A stretch of DNA of 64,000 nucleotides from Bradyrhizobium sp. 138. Lineage in GTDB: Bacteria; Pseudomonadota; Alphaproteobacteria; Rhizobiales; Xanthobacteraceae. Where the stretch lies: the NCBI RefSeq assembly GCF_023074075.1, contig NZ_JADPKT010000089.1:1-64000 (forward strand), read 5' to 3'. Each line of letters starts with the position of its first letter. Positions within the stretch are counted from its first letter, which is position 1. Position numbers and translations under genes: made by a program. This document shows positions 63,670-64,000 of this stretch, in pieces. Under the pieces are notes generated by a model. That model was not told the DNA's origin, did no database searches, and worked only from the letters and a program-made list of their open reading frames with translations.

Positions 63670-64000
63670 ATGGCGACACATGATCTCTCACTCCGGTTCC
63701 TTCGGAGTGCACGTTGGGAAGCACGAATCGTCACGATCAACCGGTGTGTGATCGCCGGATGGACGGGAAGAGATCGTGTCGCGCTCGAAGCGCACATCGC
63801 GGAGCTCGAGAAGATCGGAGTCAGTCGACCGGGATCTGTCCCGATCTTCTACCGTGTATCGGCCTCGCGCCTCTCGATTGCCGAGACGATCGAGGTAATC
63901 GGCAAATCATCCAGCGGAGAGGCGGAATTCCTGTTGCTCCAGAGCGGCGGAAGGCTCTGGGTAGGGGTCGGCTCCGACCACACCGACCGCGAGGCCGAAG
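63670..64000 (+). CDS. DUF2848-family protein (partial)
   Basis: Starts at ATG 63670, 18 bases after the monooxygenase stop with GGGGAAAAG before it, and continues off the window in frame. The visible 110 residues have the DUF2848 pattern VIAGWTGRDRVALEAHIAELE near 27-47, PIFYRVSASRLS near 59-70 and LWVGVGSDHTDREAE near 97-111 (each cited by span). The family is related to the fumarylacetoacetate hydrolase fold by my recollection and often sits in catabolic clusters. Probably co-transcribed with the monooxygenase. Confidence 0.82.
   Translation, partial: MATHDLSLRFLRSARWEARIVTINRCVIAGWTGRDRVALEAHIAELEKIGVSRPGSVPIFYRVSASRLSIAETIEVIGKSSSGEAEFLLLQSGGRLWVGVGSDHTDREAE

Noticed and set aside
1..64000. 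CRISPR arrays, tRNA or rRNA genes, nod boxes and phage genes
   Set aside because: Looked for by eye and not found; a computed tRNA and repeat scan would be decisive.

Overview
The window reads as chromosome, or an accessory island, of an alphaproteobacterium, most likely Bradyrhizobium or a close relative. The evidence is a Bradyrhizobium-type major porin (15908-17443), rhizobial IS66, IS256 and IS630 relatives, GC-rich codon use, and many substrate-specific catabolic clusters each with its own ABC importer and regulator. No rRNA, tRNA or CRISPR array was recognised. Everything here rests on reading the sequence; no database search was run.

Layout. (1) 1-5.85 kb: the tail of a GMC oxidoreductase, then a likely three-component oxygenase set (membrane di-iron hydroxylase, Rieske ferredoxin, ferredoxin reductase) followed by a zinc alcohol dehydrogenase and a MetX-like alpha/beta-fold enzyme. 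(2) 5.9-13.3 kb: an insertion-sequence graveyard. A complete IS66 element with an 8-bp target duplication sits inside a dead IS256 transposase gene; decayed IS66 and integrase-type transposases lie beyond an SDR gene. (3) 13.6-19 kb: a serine-less FrsA-like hydrolase homologue, a MarR regulator, the porin with its terminator, and 1.5 kb of non-coding DNA. (4) 19.1-31.1 kb: a cluster with three Asp/Glu-racemase-superfamily proteins, two M24 (creatinase/ectoine-hydrolase type) enzymes, a LysR regulator, a NitT/TauT-type ABC importer and a gamma-glutamyltransferase. (5) 31-44 kb: a dead IS630, then a polyamine/iron-type ABC importer with a fused permease, an AbgB-like M20 amidohydrolase, a protein with three RidA-like domains, an amidase, an XRE-cupin regulator and a tautomerase. 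(6) 44.7-56.2 kb: a nearly textbook trans-4-hydroxy-L-proline catabolic cluster (importer, 2-epimerase, D-hydroxyproline dehydrogenase, DHDPS-type dehydratase/deaminase, semialdehyde dehydrogenase, MocR regulator), followed by a ProC-like reductase and a Glu/Leu/Phe/Val dehydrogenase. (7) 56.4-64 kb: LysR and crotonase, then a minus-strand operon of thiolase-like protein, DUF35 protein and acyl-CoA ligase, divergent from a flavin monooxygenase and a DUF2848 protein that runs off the window.

How they work together. Regions 4 to 6 each follow the same plan: import a small nitrogenous compound, hydrolyse or epimerise it, oxidise it into central metabolism, and control this with a dedicated regulator. 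Only the hydroxyproline pathway can be named with confidence. The most interesting leads are the region-4 cluster (substrate unknown), the triple RidA-like protein, a tautomerase whose catalytic proline follows an ACG instead of an ATG, a thiolase homologue lacking its cysteine next to a DUF35 partner, and a decayed second copy of the acyl-CoA-ligase promoter region 23 kb from the live one.
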